Positions 53,437 through 63,252 are shown, counted from the first letter of the stretch. The stretch: DNA of 64,000 nucleotides from Paludibacter sp. 47-17 (GCA_001898935.1 MKVT01000020.1:1-64000), one strand, 5' to 3'. Made by a program: numbers and translations. The notes: generated by a model from the letters alone, not told the origin.

Positions 53437-54264
53437 ATGATTGAAGTAAAGAACTTATCGTTTTACTACCGCCGGCAGCGACCGTTGTTTACATCGCTGA
53501 ATCTGGAAATGAAGTCCGGGCGTATCGTGGGTTTGCTGGGCCGCAATGGCGCCGGCAAAACCACTCTGTTGCAACTGATGGCCGGCTTGCTGGCTCCGAA
53601 AGGAGGCGAAATAAGGGTCGACGGGCGCCGGCCCTTCGACCGTCTGCCCGGTTTTCTGACCGATGTGTACATGGTACCCGAGGAATTCTCGTTTCCGCAC
53701 GTTACCATCGAAGTTTACACCAAGGCTTTCAGTCCGTTTTATCCGCGTTTCGACCGTCAGAAACTCGACGCGATTCTCGCCGAATTTCAGCTCAAGGCCG
53801 ATGAACAGCTCAACAAGCTTTCGCACGGCCAGCGGAAGAAATTCCTGATTGCTTTTGCGTTGGCCAGCAATTGCAGGCTGATGATACTCGACGAACCGAC
53901 CAACGGACTGGATATTCCGTCGAAGAGCCAGTTCCGGAAAATTCTGGTGAGCTCGGTGAGCGACGAGCAGCTGGTGATTATCTCCACCCATCAGGTGAAG
54001 GATGTCGATACCATTATCGATACGGTGACGGTGGTGGACGAAGGCCGGTTGATTTTCAATGAGGCGACCGATGAAATAACCAGCCATTTTTACTTCGAAA
54101 GGATTGATTCGCTCGATGGAGAAGAAAACATTTTGTACCAGGAAGCCGGTATCGGCGGTTACCGCGTGATGCGTCCGGCCGATGGGGTGCGCGAATCGCA
54201 CATCGATCTGGAACTGCTTTTCAATGCAATTATTTCTAACGCTTTAAATCAGAAACAAGGATGA
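53437..54264 (+). CDS. ABC transporter ATP-binding protein
   Basis: The 275-residue protein has Walker A (GRNGAGKTTLL, near residue 36), a signature LSHGQRKKFLIAFAL (Ser-His in place of the usual SGGQ) and Walker B (LMILDEPTNGLD). The downstream gene overlaps it by 4 nt and encodes its membrane partner, and a YtrA-type GntR regulator follows, so it is a YtrB-like transporter. The substrate is unknown; such transporters are often linked to cell-wall stress. Confidence 0.85.
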   Translation: MIEVKNLSFYYRRQRPLFTSLNLEMKSGRIVGLLGRNGAGKTTLLQLMAGLLAPKGGEIRVDGRRPFDRLPGFLTDVYMVPEEFSFPHVTIEVYTKAFSPFYPRFDRQKLDAILAEFQLKADEQLNKLSHGQRKKFLIAFALASNCRLMILDEPTNGLDIPSKSQFRKILVSSVSDEQLVIISTHQVKDVDTIIDTVTVVDEGRLIFNEATDEITSHFYFERIDSLDGEENILYQEAGIGGYRVMRPADGVRESHIDLELLFNAIISNALNQKQG

Positions 54265-55085
54265 ACGCAATATTCAATGTAAAACGATTTGGATTGCTGG
54301 TCAAAAGCGACTGGCAGTTGAACTGGAAACAAAACCTGCTTGGTTTTCTGGCTATTGCAGCAGGGTTGTTTTTATTTATGATGGTGTCGATTAACAAACC
54401 CTGGTTAGTGCCTGAGTATAGTAATCGGTATTGGTATACCTACAACGAAAATAACTGGTTTTCGTACGTTATGCTGGTGGCGGCTGCCTATTTAATTATT
54501 GTGTTGTTGGTGGCGTTCAGAGAGTTTACCAATAAAACTACCCGGGCACGTTATTTACTGTTACCGGCAAGCCGGTTCGAAAAATACCTGTATCAGGTAC
54601 TGACTGTTTTTAGCGTAGGGGTTATACTCTATCTTATTTTATGGGTCGATGCTCAGTTGGTGCGGGCGTATATTATTCATCATTACAATCTTACCGAAGA
54701 AGTAGTTGCGCTTTTTGAGCCTTTCCGTCTGCTGACACCTTTCAACGATGCAGACTCTGTGTGGGAAGCCGTCACTATGGGTTTGATTGTGGTCGGTCTG
54801 GCTGCTTATGCGATGAATGCCAATCTCTGGTTCCGCAAGTTTGGCTGGTTGAAAATGATTATCCTGTTGATACTTCTCATTTACGGTTATATGGCGATAA
54901 TGGTTGGTTTCTCGCATCTTTTTTATCCGGAAGCAACGCAAGGATTTAATATTCACACCCCTACTGTCCATATTCCGGGTACGGAAGTGCCTGTTTTTCA
55001 GGCGTATGCTTTTGTTGTGGTGGATGTAGTGTGGTTGATGTTACTGGGGATTGGATTTGTCAAATTTAAAGAAAGCGAATTATGA
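54261..55085 (+). CDS. ABC transporter permease, six-segment
   Basis: The 274-residue membrane protein has about six hydrophobic segments (for example FLAIAAGLFLFMMV, YVMLVAAAYLIIVLL, MIILLILLIYGYMAIMVGF). The start overlaps the ATPase gene by 4 nt and its stop overlaps the GntR gene by 4 nt, so the three are translationally coupled. No strong family motif is seen beyond that of ABC-2-like membrane subunits. Confidence 0.75.
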   Translation: MNAIFNVKRFGLLVKSDWQLNWKQNLLGFLAIAAGLFLFMMVSINKPWLVPEYSNRYWYTYNENNWFSYVMLVAAAYLIIVLLVAFREFTNKTTRARYLLLPASRFEKYLYQVLTVFSVGVILYLILWVDAQLVRAYIIHHYNLTEEVVALFEPFRLLTPFNDADSVWEAVTMGLIVVGLAAYAMNANLWFRKFGWLKMIILLILLIYGYMAIMVGFSHLFYPEATQGFNIHTPTVHIPGTEVPVFQAYAFVVVDVVWLMLLGIGFVKFKESEL

Positions 55086-55462
55086 GTATCGATTTTAAAT
55101 CGACAAAGGGCATATTTCAGCAGATAGCCGATATTCTTTGTCACCGTATACTGGAGAACAAACTTCCGCCGGGCGAACGGGTACCTTCGGTACGCGATCT
55201 GGCCGCTGAGTTTGAAGTGAACCGTAACACGCTGTTGCGTACTTATTCGATACTCGAAGAAGCCGGAATTATCGTGAATAAGCGCGGGATAGGCTTTTTT
55301 GTGGCCGAGGAGGCCGTGGAGCTCATCCGCAGGCGCGAGCGGCAGGATTTCTTCGCCAACGATTTCCCCGAGTTTCTGAAAAAAGTGAAGTTGCTGGGAT
55401 TGACGACCGGCGAATTGAGTGAATTAATAAAGCTGTTGGAACAGAATACAAAAACAAATTAG
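55082..55462 (+). CDS. GntR family (YtrA subfamily) regulator
   Basis: The 126-residue protein has a winged HTH (IADILCHRILENKLPPGERV, PSVRDLAAEFEVNRNTLLRT, GIIVNKRGIGFFVA) and a short C-terminal dimerisation helix. This short type, with no ligand-binding domain, is the YtrA subfamily, which commonly represses its own ABC operon. It lies third in the ATPase-permease-regulator group. Confidence 0.88.
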   Translation: MSIDFKSTKGIFQQIADILCHRILENKLPPGERVPSVRDLAAEFEVNRNTLLRTYSILEEAGIIVNKRGIGFFVAEEAVELIRRRERQDFFANDFPEFLKKVKLLGLTTGELSELIKLLEQNTKTN

Positions 55463-55468
55463 AACGAC

Positions 55469-56170
55469 ATGAAAAAAAGTTATATCGCACTTATAGCGGC
55501 AGTAGGCTTTATAGTAGCCGCCACGCTGGTGTTTTACATTCTCAACACGACATGGTACAATTCCGAAGAAGAAAAGGTGCAGGTACTGCATTCCGAACAA
55601 GTGGAGGAGTTTTCGACCGTGGTAGCGCTCGAAGGGGCCGATGTGCATATTGAGCAGGCGCCGGCCTACACCGTTGCGGTGGAAAAAATCGACGATGGCA
55701 GCGAGCCGGAGAAGGTGTTCTGGTTGCGGAACGATACGTTGTACGTCGATAAAGGAGCCCGGGTATACATCAACTGTGTTGCCCTCGAGAATATTGTCTC
55801 CGAAAAATCGTACTGGATGGGGGTGCACCGGCTCTCGGCCAGCCGGCTGAATATCAGTATGAACGGAGGGAAACTGTATTATTCGGTTGGAGAGATGCCC
55901 TCCGATTCGCTTGCCGACCGGACATCGGTTGTTGATACCTTGAACGTGAGGCTGTCGGGCCAGGCATTTTTCAGCCTTAAGCGGGCCCGCATCGGGATGA
56001 TGAACCTGAGAAATGCAGGTAACAGCAATGCCGAACTGCATGCGGAGATCGGAAAACTGGACGCTATGGTAGTGGAACAGTCGAAGTTATGGTTGCCCAG
56101 GCAATCGACTCCGAATGAATTGAAGTTGCAGAAGGATTCTTCAGTTAGATTGGAGATATTTAACAATTAA
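55469..56170 (+). CDS. membrane-anchored protein of unknown function
   Basis: The 233-residue protein has one N-terminal membrane segment (YIALIAAVGFIVAATLVFYI) and then a soluble extracytoplasmic part. The beta-rich pattern (VALEGADVHIEQAPAYTVAV, VRLSGQAFFSLKRARIGMM) resembles a degenerate GIN/DUF2807-type solenoid, as in 52488-53213. It starts 6 nt after GntR and likely is regulated with it. The function is unknown. Confidence 0.65.
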   Translation: MKKSYIALIAAVGFIVAATLVFYILNTTWYNSEEEKVQVLHSEQVEEFSTVVALEGADVHIEQAPAYTVAVEKIDDGSEPEKVFWLRNDTLYVDKGARVYINCVALENIVSEKSYWMGVHRLSASRLNISMNGGKLYYSVGEMPSDSLADRTSVVDTLNVRLSGQAFFSLKRARIGMMNLRNAGNSNAELHAEIGKLDAMVVEQSKLWLPRQSTPNELKLQKDSSVRLEIFNN

Positions 56171-56239
56171 TGGAAAGCGTGGCTAGTTTTTTTTAACTAA
56201 CTTGCAGCCCGAAAGTTAATACCATTTTTTACCAGTATT

Positions 56240-57445
56240 TTGTCATCAATAAACCTGAAAAATCTGATTTACATAAGCCTTCTTCTGCTGACTTCCTGTC
56301 GGCAGAATGAAGGCGATTTTCATTCGTTATATACTGTAGCCCTCACCACTTTCGAAGATGCATTGGTAACCGACGGCACTGTCGAGTCGGTTAACTCGCT
56401 GGCTGTGAACTGTCCGCAGGGAGTTGATGGCACCGTTGTGTACATGGTAGAGGATGGCACGATGGTGAACGAAGGCGATGTGGTATGCCGCATCGAAGAT
56501 CCGGGCACGGCCACCGAACTGCAGGATGCGCAGACGAATCTCGAAATCAACCGGGCCAATCTGGAAAAGACCTATGCCGATCAGGCTATGGAAATGGCTT
56601 TGCTGGAGGCGCAAATTCAAAACAACGAAGCCGAGAAAGCCATCACCAGCCTGAGCGAAAAACAATTGGAGTTTTCGCCCCAGAACCAGCGGCGCATCCG
56701 CGAGTTGGAGCTTCAGCAGGCTGCGATTCAGAATTCACGCTTTGAGAAGAAGTTGCGCACGATGAAAATCATCCATCAGACCGAGATTCGCCGTCAGTTG
56801 ATGGGGCTTCAGCGGGTTGAAGCCCGGGTAAAACAGATTGAAGAGCGCATTGCGTCGATGACGCTCACAGCGCCCCGTTCGGGGCTTGCCCTCCGAGGGG
56901 TAAGCCTGTTTAGCGGTCGCAAGTACGTGGTAGGCGACAATGCCTGGGAAGGGCTGGCCATGGTGATGTTTCCCGAGATGCGGCAGATGAAAGTCCGCAT
57001 TCTGGCTCCCGAAGGGATTTATAAACGCATGAAAATAGGCGACCCGGTGGAGTACAGTTTCGATGCTCAGCCCGAGAATAAGGCCTGGGGTAAAATTACC
57101 ATTAAGGCGCCGGTTGGCCGGCCGATTGAAGAGAAATCGAAAGTAAAGGTTTTTGAAGTCGAGGCTTCGGTGGACAGTTCGCTGATGATACCGCCCCCCG
57201 GCATGAGTACCCGCTGCCGGATTCTGTTGCAACAGGTGGCCGACACCCTGGCGGTTCCTCAGATAGCGGTATTCGATCGCGATTCATCCAAAGTGGTATA
57301 TGTAAAAAGCAAAAAAGGATTTGAGATGCGCAAGGTAAGTACGGCGCAATCGTCACCCAGCGAAATAATAATAACCAGTGGTCTGACAGTGGGCGAACAA
57401 ATCAGTTTATCGAAGCCCGACGACAAGATGATTGAAAAAAATTGA
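56240..57445 (+). CDS. HlyD-type periplasmic adaptor lipoprotein 1
   Basis: The 401-residue protein starts at a TTG (56240) because MSSINLKNLIYISLLLLTSC is a lipoprotein signal (lipobox LLTSC). A biotinyl-lipoyl-like barrel (DGTVVYMVEDGTMVNEGDVV) precedes coiled-coil helices (about 90-200, Glu/Gln/Arg rich) and the second half of the barrel. This is the periplasmic adaptor of a tripartite exporter. It is the first of three adaptors; the next starts 7 nt later. Confidence 0.8.
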   Translation: MSSINLKNLIYISLLLLTSCRQNEGDFHSLYTVALTTFEDALVTDGTVESVNSLAVNCPQGVDGTVVYMVEDGTMVNEGDVVCRIEDPGTATELQDAQTNLEINRANLEKTYADQAMEMALLEAQIQNNEAEKAITSLSEKQLEFSPQNQRRIRELELQQAAIQNSRFEKKLRTMKIIHQTEIRRQLMGLQRVEARVKQIEERIASMTLTAPRSGLALRGVSLFSGRKYVVGDNAWEGLAMVMFPEMRQMKVRILAPEGIYKRMKIGDPVEYSFDAQPENKAWGKITIKAPVGRPIEEKSKVKVFEVEASVDSSLMIPPPGMSTRCRILLQQVADTLAVPQIAVFDRDSSKVVYVKSKKGFEMRKVSTAQSSPSEIIITSGLTVGEQISLSKPDDKMIEKN

Positions 57446-57451
57446 TAGATT

Positions 57452-58717
57452 ATGATGCGAATTCACCCTCTTTGGGTTGTGAGCTTTTTTGTGTTTGTTT
57501 TCGTTTCGTGTAATGCGAAAAAGGAAGAGTCCGGCGAAGTAGCTATTGGCGAGGTTACGCGCGGAACGCTGTACCTGGAGTTGTACGAAGAAGGCGAGGT
57601 AGAAGCTATCAACTCGACCAATATTTTATCGCCGAATATTTCGTGGCGTTTCGGTAACCTGAAAATTACCCAGATGGTAAAGGATGGCGCCGAGGTAGAA
57701 GCCGGCGACACACTGATCGTGTTCGATCCCTCGGAAGTGAACCGGGAAGTGCTGGATGCCGAATCGCGGTTGGAGATGAATATGGCTGAGCTGGAAAAGA
57801 TGGAGGCACAGCACCAGTCGGACCTGGAAGAGTTGCGTGCCGATTATGAAGTGACGCGATTGGCGCACGAGATTTCGAAGATCCGTTTCGAATCGGCAGT
57901 GCACGAAGCCGATATAAAGCGGAAGGAAATCCAGCTGAACCTCGAGAAGGCCCATATAGCGCTGGTACGGGCCAAGGAGCAGATCGACAACCGCATAAAG
58001 ATTCAACGGGAAGAGCTGAAGCAGCGTCAGTTGTCGATATCTCAGGATCAGGTGCGTTTGAAGGAAGCACAGGAGACATTGCAGAAATTATTTTTGATCT
58101 CGCCCACGCCAGGTATAGCCATCATTAACCGGAACTGGAGTACCGGCAATAAATTTCAGATCGGCGATCAAACCTGGTCGGGTTTTCCCCTTATTCAATT
58201 GCCCGATCTGACCGCACTACGCACGGTGGTGCGCATCAACGAGGTCGATATTGCCAAGATTTCGAAAGGTCTGCAAGTCGAGATTAAGCCCGATGCTTTT
58301 TCCGACAGTGTGTATTCCGGTGTGGTTACGTCGGTAGCCAACCTGGCTGTGAACAAAGAAGGTTCTGCGAAAATTAAAGTATTTCCGGTAGAGATCGATA
58401 TAAACGAAACCAGTGAAAAATTGCTTCCCGGGCTTACCGTGAGTTGCCGCCTGATTATCGGGAAGGTGGAAAATGCCCTGATGATTCCGGTGGATGCCGT
58501 GCAGGAAGATGCAGGAGTAAGCTTTGTATACCGGAAAACGGCATCGGGTTTCGAGAAGGTGACTGTTGAGACGGCTCAGCGGAACAAGGATTATATCGTG
58601 ATAGTGAGTGGTTTGGAGGAAGGCGACAAGGTGGCGCTTACCGATCCGTTCGTAACCGAAGAAGAGCAGAACCAGAAGGGCGAAGAACAACCGGCAGCGA
58701 AGGAGGACAAACCATGA
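57452..58717 (+). CDS. HlyD-type periplasmic adaptor lipoprotein 2
   Basis: The 421-residue lipoprotein (lipobox FVFVSCNAKKE) has a lipoyl-like region (MVKDGAEVEAGDTLIVF), a long coiled-coil hairpin (about 100-215, MAELEKMEAQHQSDLEELRA) and a barrel (TVVRINEVDIAKISKGLQVE). Its stop overlaps the start of the third adaptor by 4 nt. The C-terminal tail is acidic/charged (EEEQNQKGEEQ). It joins the MacB-type permease to TolC. Confidence 0.85.
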   Translation: MMRIHPLWVVSFFVFVFVSCNAKKEESGEVAIGEVTRGTLYLELYEEGEVEAINSTNILSPNISWRFGNLKITQMVKDGAEVEAGDTLIVFDPSEVNREVLDAESRLEMNMAELEKMEAQHQSDLEELRADYEVTRLAHEISKIRFESAVHEADIKRKEIQLNLEKAHIALVRAKEQIDNRIKIQREELKQRQLSISQDQVRLKEAQETLQKLFLISPTPGIAIINRNWSTGNKFQIGDQTWSGFPLIQLPDLTALRTVVRINEVDIAKISKGLQVEIKPDAFSDSVYSGVVTSVANLAVNKEGSAKIKVFPVEIDINETSEKLLPGLTVSCRLIIGKVENALMIPVDAVQEDAGVSFVYRKTASGFEKVTVETAQRNKDYIVIVSGLEEGDKVALTDPFVTEEEQNQKGEEQPAAKEDKP

Positions 58718-59745
58718 GACGAGTACTAATCCACTTCGCCGGCCTGGGCCGGTGGCCTGGCCGGGCGAACGTTGTTCTGGCGCTCATCGCTGCTGTACTT
58801 GTATCGTGTTCGGGCGCCGGTGCCGGCGACGAAGCTACGGGAGAAGGCAGCAGCAAACGGATTGTGGAGACGGGAGAGCTGGCGGCCGTCAATTCGCAGA
58901 GTTTCGCCATTCAACGCTACGGACGGCGCTGGAACAGTTTCAAGATTATCGGCATATTAAAACACGGCACGAAGGTAGAAGCCGGCGATTCGGTTATTCA
59001 GCTCGACCCTACCGAGATTCAGAAATACATCATCGACCGGAAAGGCGATCTGGAGAGTCAGATAGCCAGCCTGGAACGCCTTCAGGTGGATCAGAGCAAC
59101 CGGCGCAACGATTTGGATTCGCGCATGAAGAATGAAGTGGCGACCTTTGAATTACGTAAGTTGGAGATGGAGGCGGCCCGTTTTGAGTCGGAACGCATCA
59201 GAAAAGTAAAGCAATTGGAGTTTGAACAGGCCAAAATTGCTTTTGAGCGGGCCAAACGTCAGATCGAGTTGAATAAAATCAGGGAGAAGAGCGATTTGAA
59301 AATTCAGCAAATACGGGTGGAGCGATTGAAAAGCGATATTCAGAATGCCTACGATATTTTACCGCAGTTAACCATCCGGACTCCGAACTCAGGTATATTT
59401 CAGATTGCGCGCAACCGGCGTACCCGTGAGTTTATCAAGGTGGGCGACGAGTTGTACCAGAACAATCCGATCGGAAGTGTTCCCGACCTGACGTGGATGA
59501 AAGTAACCACGACGGTGAGTGAGCTCGATTTTATGAGGCTGGCAATCGGGCAGGAAGTCAATGTGCGGCTGGACGCGATGCCCGAGATTGTTTTCAAGGG
59601 CGAGGTGTCGTACATTGGTAAGCTTTGCCGGCTGAAGGACGAAAAGTCGAAACAAAAAGTATTTGATGTGGAGGTGAACCTGCTCAAATCCGACGAGCGG
59701 CTGAAGCCGGGGATGACGGTGAGTTGCGAATTTATTACCGAATAA
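58714..59745 (+). CDS. HlyD-type periplasmic adaptor lipoprotein 3
   Basis: The 343-residue lipoprotein has a lipobox in LVSCSGAGAG after a basic start. Lipoyl-like segment KHGTKVEAGDSVIQL, coiled-coil helices rich in Arg/Glu (about 110-210, RKVKQLEFEQAKIAFERAKR) and barrel part FMRLAIGQEVNVRLDAMPEI follow. It is shorter than the other two, lacking the extended end of the barrel. It starts 4 nt before the stop of adaptor 2 and ends 6 nt before the permease gene. Confidence 0.82.
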   Translation: MRRVLIHFAGLGRWPGRANVVLALIAAVLVSCSGAGAGDEATGEGSSKRIVETGELAAVNSQSFAIQRYGRRWNSFKIIGILKHGTKVEAGDSVIQLDPTEIQKYIIDRKGDLESQIASLERLQVDQSNRRNDLDSRMKNEVATFELRKLEMEAARFESERIRKVKQLEFEQAKIAFERAKRQIELNKIREKSDLKIQQIRVERLKSDIQNAYDILPQLTIRTPNSGIFQIARNRRTREFIKVGDELYQNNPIGSVPDLTWMKVTTTVSELDFMRLAIGQEVNVRLDAMPEIVFKGEVSYIGKLCRLKDEKSKQKVFDVEVNLLKSDERLKPGMTVSCEFITE

Positions 59746-59751
59746 ACGAAT

Positions 59752-60990
59752 ATGCAGTACGAAGAAAATATACGGGTAGCGCTGCGGGCGCTTATCGATC
59801 ATAAGTTCCGGTCGTTTCTCACCATGTTGGGGATCATTTTCGGGGTGGCTTCGGTGATTACCATGCTTTCGATAGGGGAGGGCGCCAAGCGCGAGGCGAT
59901 TGCCAAGTACCAGGATCTGGGAGTGAACAATATTATTATCCGCGAGAAAACGATGACCGATGAGGAGTTGGAAGAAGTGCGGGCGAAGTTTTCGCCGGGC
60001 TTGTCGCTCGACGATGCGGCGGTAATTAAAGAAATTGTGCCGGGGGTAGTACATACGGCATCGCAGTCGGAGATCAGTCTGGATGTGAAATACAGCGATC
60101 GCTCGTCGAAGTCGACCGTGATCGGCATTACGCCGGAGTTTACGAAGGTGTTGAATTACAAAACCGGGATGGGCGACTTTATCACCGACGATCATTACCA
60201 GCGGCGGCTTAAGGTATGTGTACTCGGAGCCGGGGTGGCTTCGGCGCTTTTTCAGCGTGAAGATCCGCTGGGAAAGATGGTGAAGATCGACGACCAGTGG
60301 TTCGAAGTGGTAGGGGTGTTGCAATCGAAAGCCTTGTTTACCGAAACGGTAGGGGAGCTGGCGGCCCGCGACCTGAATACCGATATTTACATCCCGCTGA
60401 GCACGTTTCTGAATCGTTTTACGCATACCAATCTGCTTGCCAGCGAAATACAGCAGATTACGGTGCAGGTGGAGAGTTCGGGTAAACTGGTGGAAGCTTC
60501 GAAACTGATCGACGGCATATTGCGGCGGCATCATTTCAACAACGAGGATTACAGCATCGTGATCCCGTACGAATTGTTGCGTCAGGAAGAAAAAGAACGT
60601 CAGATTTACAATTTCCTGTTGGGGGCGATCGCGGCGATTTCGCTGGTAGTAGGAGGAATCGGGATTATGAACATTATGTTGGCAACGGTGATGGAGCGTA
60701 CGCGGGAGATTGGTATCAGGCGTGCTATCGGGGCGCGGAAGGCCGATATCATGAGCCAGTTTGTTACCGAGGCAGTAGCGATCAGTATCACCGGCGGTAT
60801 AATTGGCGTTATATTGGGAGTGTCGCTGTCGCTTACGGTTTCGTTGTTTACCGATGTGAAAACGGTGATTCCCTTGTACTCGGTGGTAGTGGCGTTCGCG
60901 TTCTCGGTGATCGTAGGAATCAGTTTCGGGTATTTGCCCGCCAAGAATGCAGCCAATCTGAAACCCATCGAATCCATCCGCTATGAATAA
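59752..60990 (+). CDS. MacB-type ABC transporter permease
   Basis: The 412-residue protein has one N-terminal membrane segment (FRSFLTMLGIIFGVASVITM), a large periplasmic domain (about 55-280, the MacB PCD type) and three C-terminal segments with the FtsX pattern (VVGGIGIMNIMLATVMERTR, EIGIRRAIGARKADIMSQFV). The ATPase is a separate gene, unlike in E. coli MacB. It should work with the adaptors and TolC to export a substrate such as a drug or lipoprotein-like molecule. Confidence 0.9.
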   Translation: MQYEENIRVALRALIDHKFRSFLTMLGIIFGVASVITMLSIGEGAKREAIAKYQDLGVNNIIIREKTMTDEELEEVRAKFSPGLSLDDAAVIKEIVPGVVHTASQSEISLDVKYSDRSSKSTVIGITPEFTKVLNYKTGMGDFITDDHYQRRLKVCVLGAGVASALFQREDPLGKMVKIDDQWFEVVGVLQSKALFTETVGELAARDLNTDIYIPLSTFLNRFTHTNLLASEIQQITVQVESSGKLVEASKLIDGILRRHHFNNEDYSIVIPYELLRQEEKERQIYNFLLGAIAAISLVVGGIGIMNIMLATVMERTREIGIRRAIGARKADIMSQFVTEAVAISITGGIIGVILGVSLSLTVSLFTDVKTVIPLYSVVVAFAFSVIVGISFGYLPAKNAANLKPIESIRYE

Positions 60991-61008
60991 TATTAAACCA
61001 ACCAAGGT

Positions 61009-61698
61009 ATGCTGATCGAAATTCAAAATCTATATAAGAATTACATTATGGGCGAGCTGGAAGTGCCCGCCCTGATGGATATCAATGTTAAAATTCAGAA
61101 AAACGAATATGTAGCCATCATGGGGCCTTCGGGATCGGGCAAGTCGACCCTGATGAATATTCTGGGTTGCCTGGATACGCCTACGAGCGGGCATTATTTA
61201 TTTAATAAGGTAGATGTGAGCGAGCTCAACGACGACGAGTTGTCGGCGATGCGCAACAAGGAAATTGGTTTTGTGTTTCAGAATTTCAATTTGCTGCCCA
61301 AACTGACGTCGCTGCAAAATGTCGAGTTGCCGCTGGTATATGCCGGTTTGACCAAACAGGAGCGGCAGGAGCGTGCCATTCAGGCGCTGGAACGTGTGAA
61401 ACTGGCCGAGCGAATGGAACATAAACCCACCGAGCTGAGCGGGGGACAGCGGCAGCGCGTGGCCATTGCCCGGGCACTGGTTTCGCGTCCCGGGATCTTA
61501 TTGGCCGATGAACCCACGGGTGCATTGGATTCGAAAACAGGCATCGAGATTATGGGATTGTTCGAAGAGTTGCACAGCGAAGGCAACACCATTATCCTTA
61601 TCACTCACGAACAGGAGATTGCCGATTATGCCCATCGCACGATTCATATCCGCGACGGACGTATTCATTCGGACGAAGTGAATAGCCGCCGGAAATAG
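61009..61698 (+). CDS. MacB/LolD-type ABC transporter ATP-binding protein
   Basis: The 229-residue ATPase has Walker [13 protein letters not shown] (near residue 39), Q-loop [13 protein letters not shown], signature [15 protein letters not shown] and Walker [13 protein letters not shown]. It belongs to the MacB/LolD group. It starts 19 nt after the permease and energises it. TolC follows 26 nt later. Confidence 0.92.
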   Translation: MLIEIQNLYKNYIMGELEVPALMDINVKIQKNEYVAIMGPSGSGKSTLMNILGCLDTPTSGHYLFNKVDVSELNDDELSAMRNKEIGFVFQNFNLLPKLTSLQNVELPLVYAGLTKQERQERAIQALERVKLAERMEHKPTELSGGQRQRVAIARALVSRPGILLADEPTGALDSKTGIEIMGLFEELHSEGNTIILITHEQEIADYAHRTIHIRDGRIHSDEVNSRRK

Positions 61699-61723
61699 TC
61701 AATTTGTAAAAATTTTATTCCAC

Positions 61724-63199
61724 ATGAAGAAAGTTCTTTTTGTATGTTTGTTGTTGACGGGTCAGTTAACATTTGCCGAAACCTATGTGCTCGATTTGGA
61801 TAAAAGTATTGCCATAGCGAAGGAAAAGAGTTACAGTATGATGCGGCTGGTACAGGATTTCAAGATTGCCGAATACAACCTGAAGTCGGCCACCAGCCGG
61901 TTTAAGACACATATCGACCTGAATCTTACCACTCCCGAATATACCGAAACCATCCGTACGTTTGAAGATAGTACGGGTTTGTCGTTTTATCCGGTAAAAC
62001 GCTTGAATTACGAAACCGGGTTGGTGATTAATCAGCCCCTGCCTACCGATGGTAATGTTTACATACGTAACGGATTGTACAATTTCGACGATTTTTTCAG
62101 CAACAACCGTTCGACGCAGATGAACATGCGGATTGGTCTTACCCAGCCGCTGCATGCTTTTTACGGCTATAATTCGATCCGTTCGGCCTTTCGTCAGGCA
62201 AAGCTGGCTCACGAGCGGTCGAGCAAGCAATTGAAAAGGGAGGAGCTGAATTTAATTTACGATGTAAGTAACGCGTTTTACAATCTGCTTTCGGTACAAA
62301 AGAGCGAGGAGATTGCCCGGCTCGACCTGGATCGGCAGAAAGAAGCCTTCGATATTGCCAAAAATAAGTTTGATGCCGGTTTGATACGAGAAGTAGATGC
62401 TTTACAGATGGAAGTGGACCTGGCCGAAGCGCAGAATAATTATGATCTGGCGCGGGTCAATCAGGCGTCGGCCGAGAATTATTTCAAGGAGCTGATAGGG
62501 ATTGAGTTGAACGATAGTGTAGTGTTGAACTCGCAGTTCAACTACGAAGTAGTGATTGTGGATCCCGACAAGGCGGTGGAGTTGGCCATGAAGAACAGGT
62601 TGGAGATCCGGGAGCAGGAAATTCAGGTGGAACTCAATACGATGAGTGTGAAGCAGCAGAAGGCCGACGGGATGATAAAGGCCAATCTGAATGCCTATTA
62701 CGAAAAGGCCGGAGTGAGTACGCAGAATATCAACACTCAGTTGGGAGCAGCCCTCAGTAATGCTTATTCCGATTTCAGAACCCGTCCGCAGAATTATGGG
62801 GTGGGATTGAGTATCTCGATTCCTTTGCTCGATTGGGGTGAAAACAAGGCTCAGGTACGTGCGGCCGAGGCTCGTTTGAAGCAGAATGTGCTGCGTAAGG
62901 AGGAGGTTCAGCGGAGTATCGAGCGGGAAGTGCGCAACCTGGTCGACGATCTCAACAGCAGCTTGAAGCGTTTGCAGTTATTGGAGAAGAACCTGAACGT
63001 GGCGGAGAAGAGTTTTGAGATTACCCGCCAGCGATTTTCGGATGGGGATATTGATTCGCAGGCGCTGGCGTTGGAGCGTAACCGTCTGAACAACGCCTAC
63101 AATTCGCATTTACGTGCCTACATCAATTACCAGCTCAAGCTGGCCGATATCATGCGCCGCACGTTTTATGATTTTCAGAAAGACGAAGCGATAGAGTAG
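61724..63199 (+). CDS. TolC family outer-membrane efflux protein
   Basis: The 491-residue protein has a signal peptide (LLTGQLTFA, residue about 18). Long alpha-helical repeats with two similar halves (KLAHERSSKQLKREELNLIY and LKQNVLRKEEVQRSIEREVR) are typical of TolC trimers. It is the channel of the tripartite pump formed with the adaptors and the MacB-type ABC pair. It ends the cluster; a hairpin follows at 63204-63232. Confidence 0.9.
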   Translation: MKKVLFVCLLLTGQLTFAETYVLDLDKSIAIAKEKSYSMMRLVQDFKIAEYNLKSATSRFKTHIDLNLTTPEYTETIRTFEDSTGLSFYPVKRLNYETGLVINQPLPTDGNVYIRNGLYNFDDFFSNNRSTQMNMRIGLTQPLHAFYGYNSIRSAFRQAKLAHERSSKQLKREELNLIYDVSNAFYNLLSVQKSEEIARLDLDRQKEAFDIAKNKFDAGLIREVDALQMEVDLAEAQNNYDLARVNQASAENYFKELIGIELNDSVVLNSQFNYEVVIVDPDKAVELAMKNRLEIREQEIQVELNTMSVKQQKADGMIKANLNAYYEKAGVSTQNINTQLGAALSNAYSDFRTRPQNYGVGLSISIPLLDWGENKAQVRAAEARLKQNVLRKEEVQRSIEREVRNLVDDLNSSLKRLQLLEKNLNVAEKSFEITRQRFSDGDIDSQALALERNRLNNAYNSHLRAYINYQLKLADIMRRTFYDFQKDEAIE

Positions 63200-63203
63200 T
63201 AAG

Positions 63204-63232
63204 GTGAGGCAGTTGAATTTCAACCGCCTCAC
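63204..63232. terminator. hairpin between tolC-like and antiporter genes
   Basis: The arms GTGAGGCAGTTGA and TCAACCGCCTCAC (63204-63216, 63220-63232) pair with one mismatch around a 3-nt loop. It lies between two convergent genes. Confidence 0.6.
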
Positions 63233-63252
63233 TTCAGTTTAACCGCTGTGGG

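Noticed and set aside
59389-61026. Long minus-strand ORF opposite the MacB-type permease
   Set aside because: It lies antisense to a well-supported FtsX-type permease and has a repetitive His/Arg/Gln composition with no domain pattern. It is an effect of codon bias.
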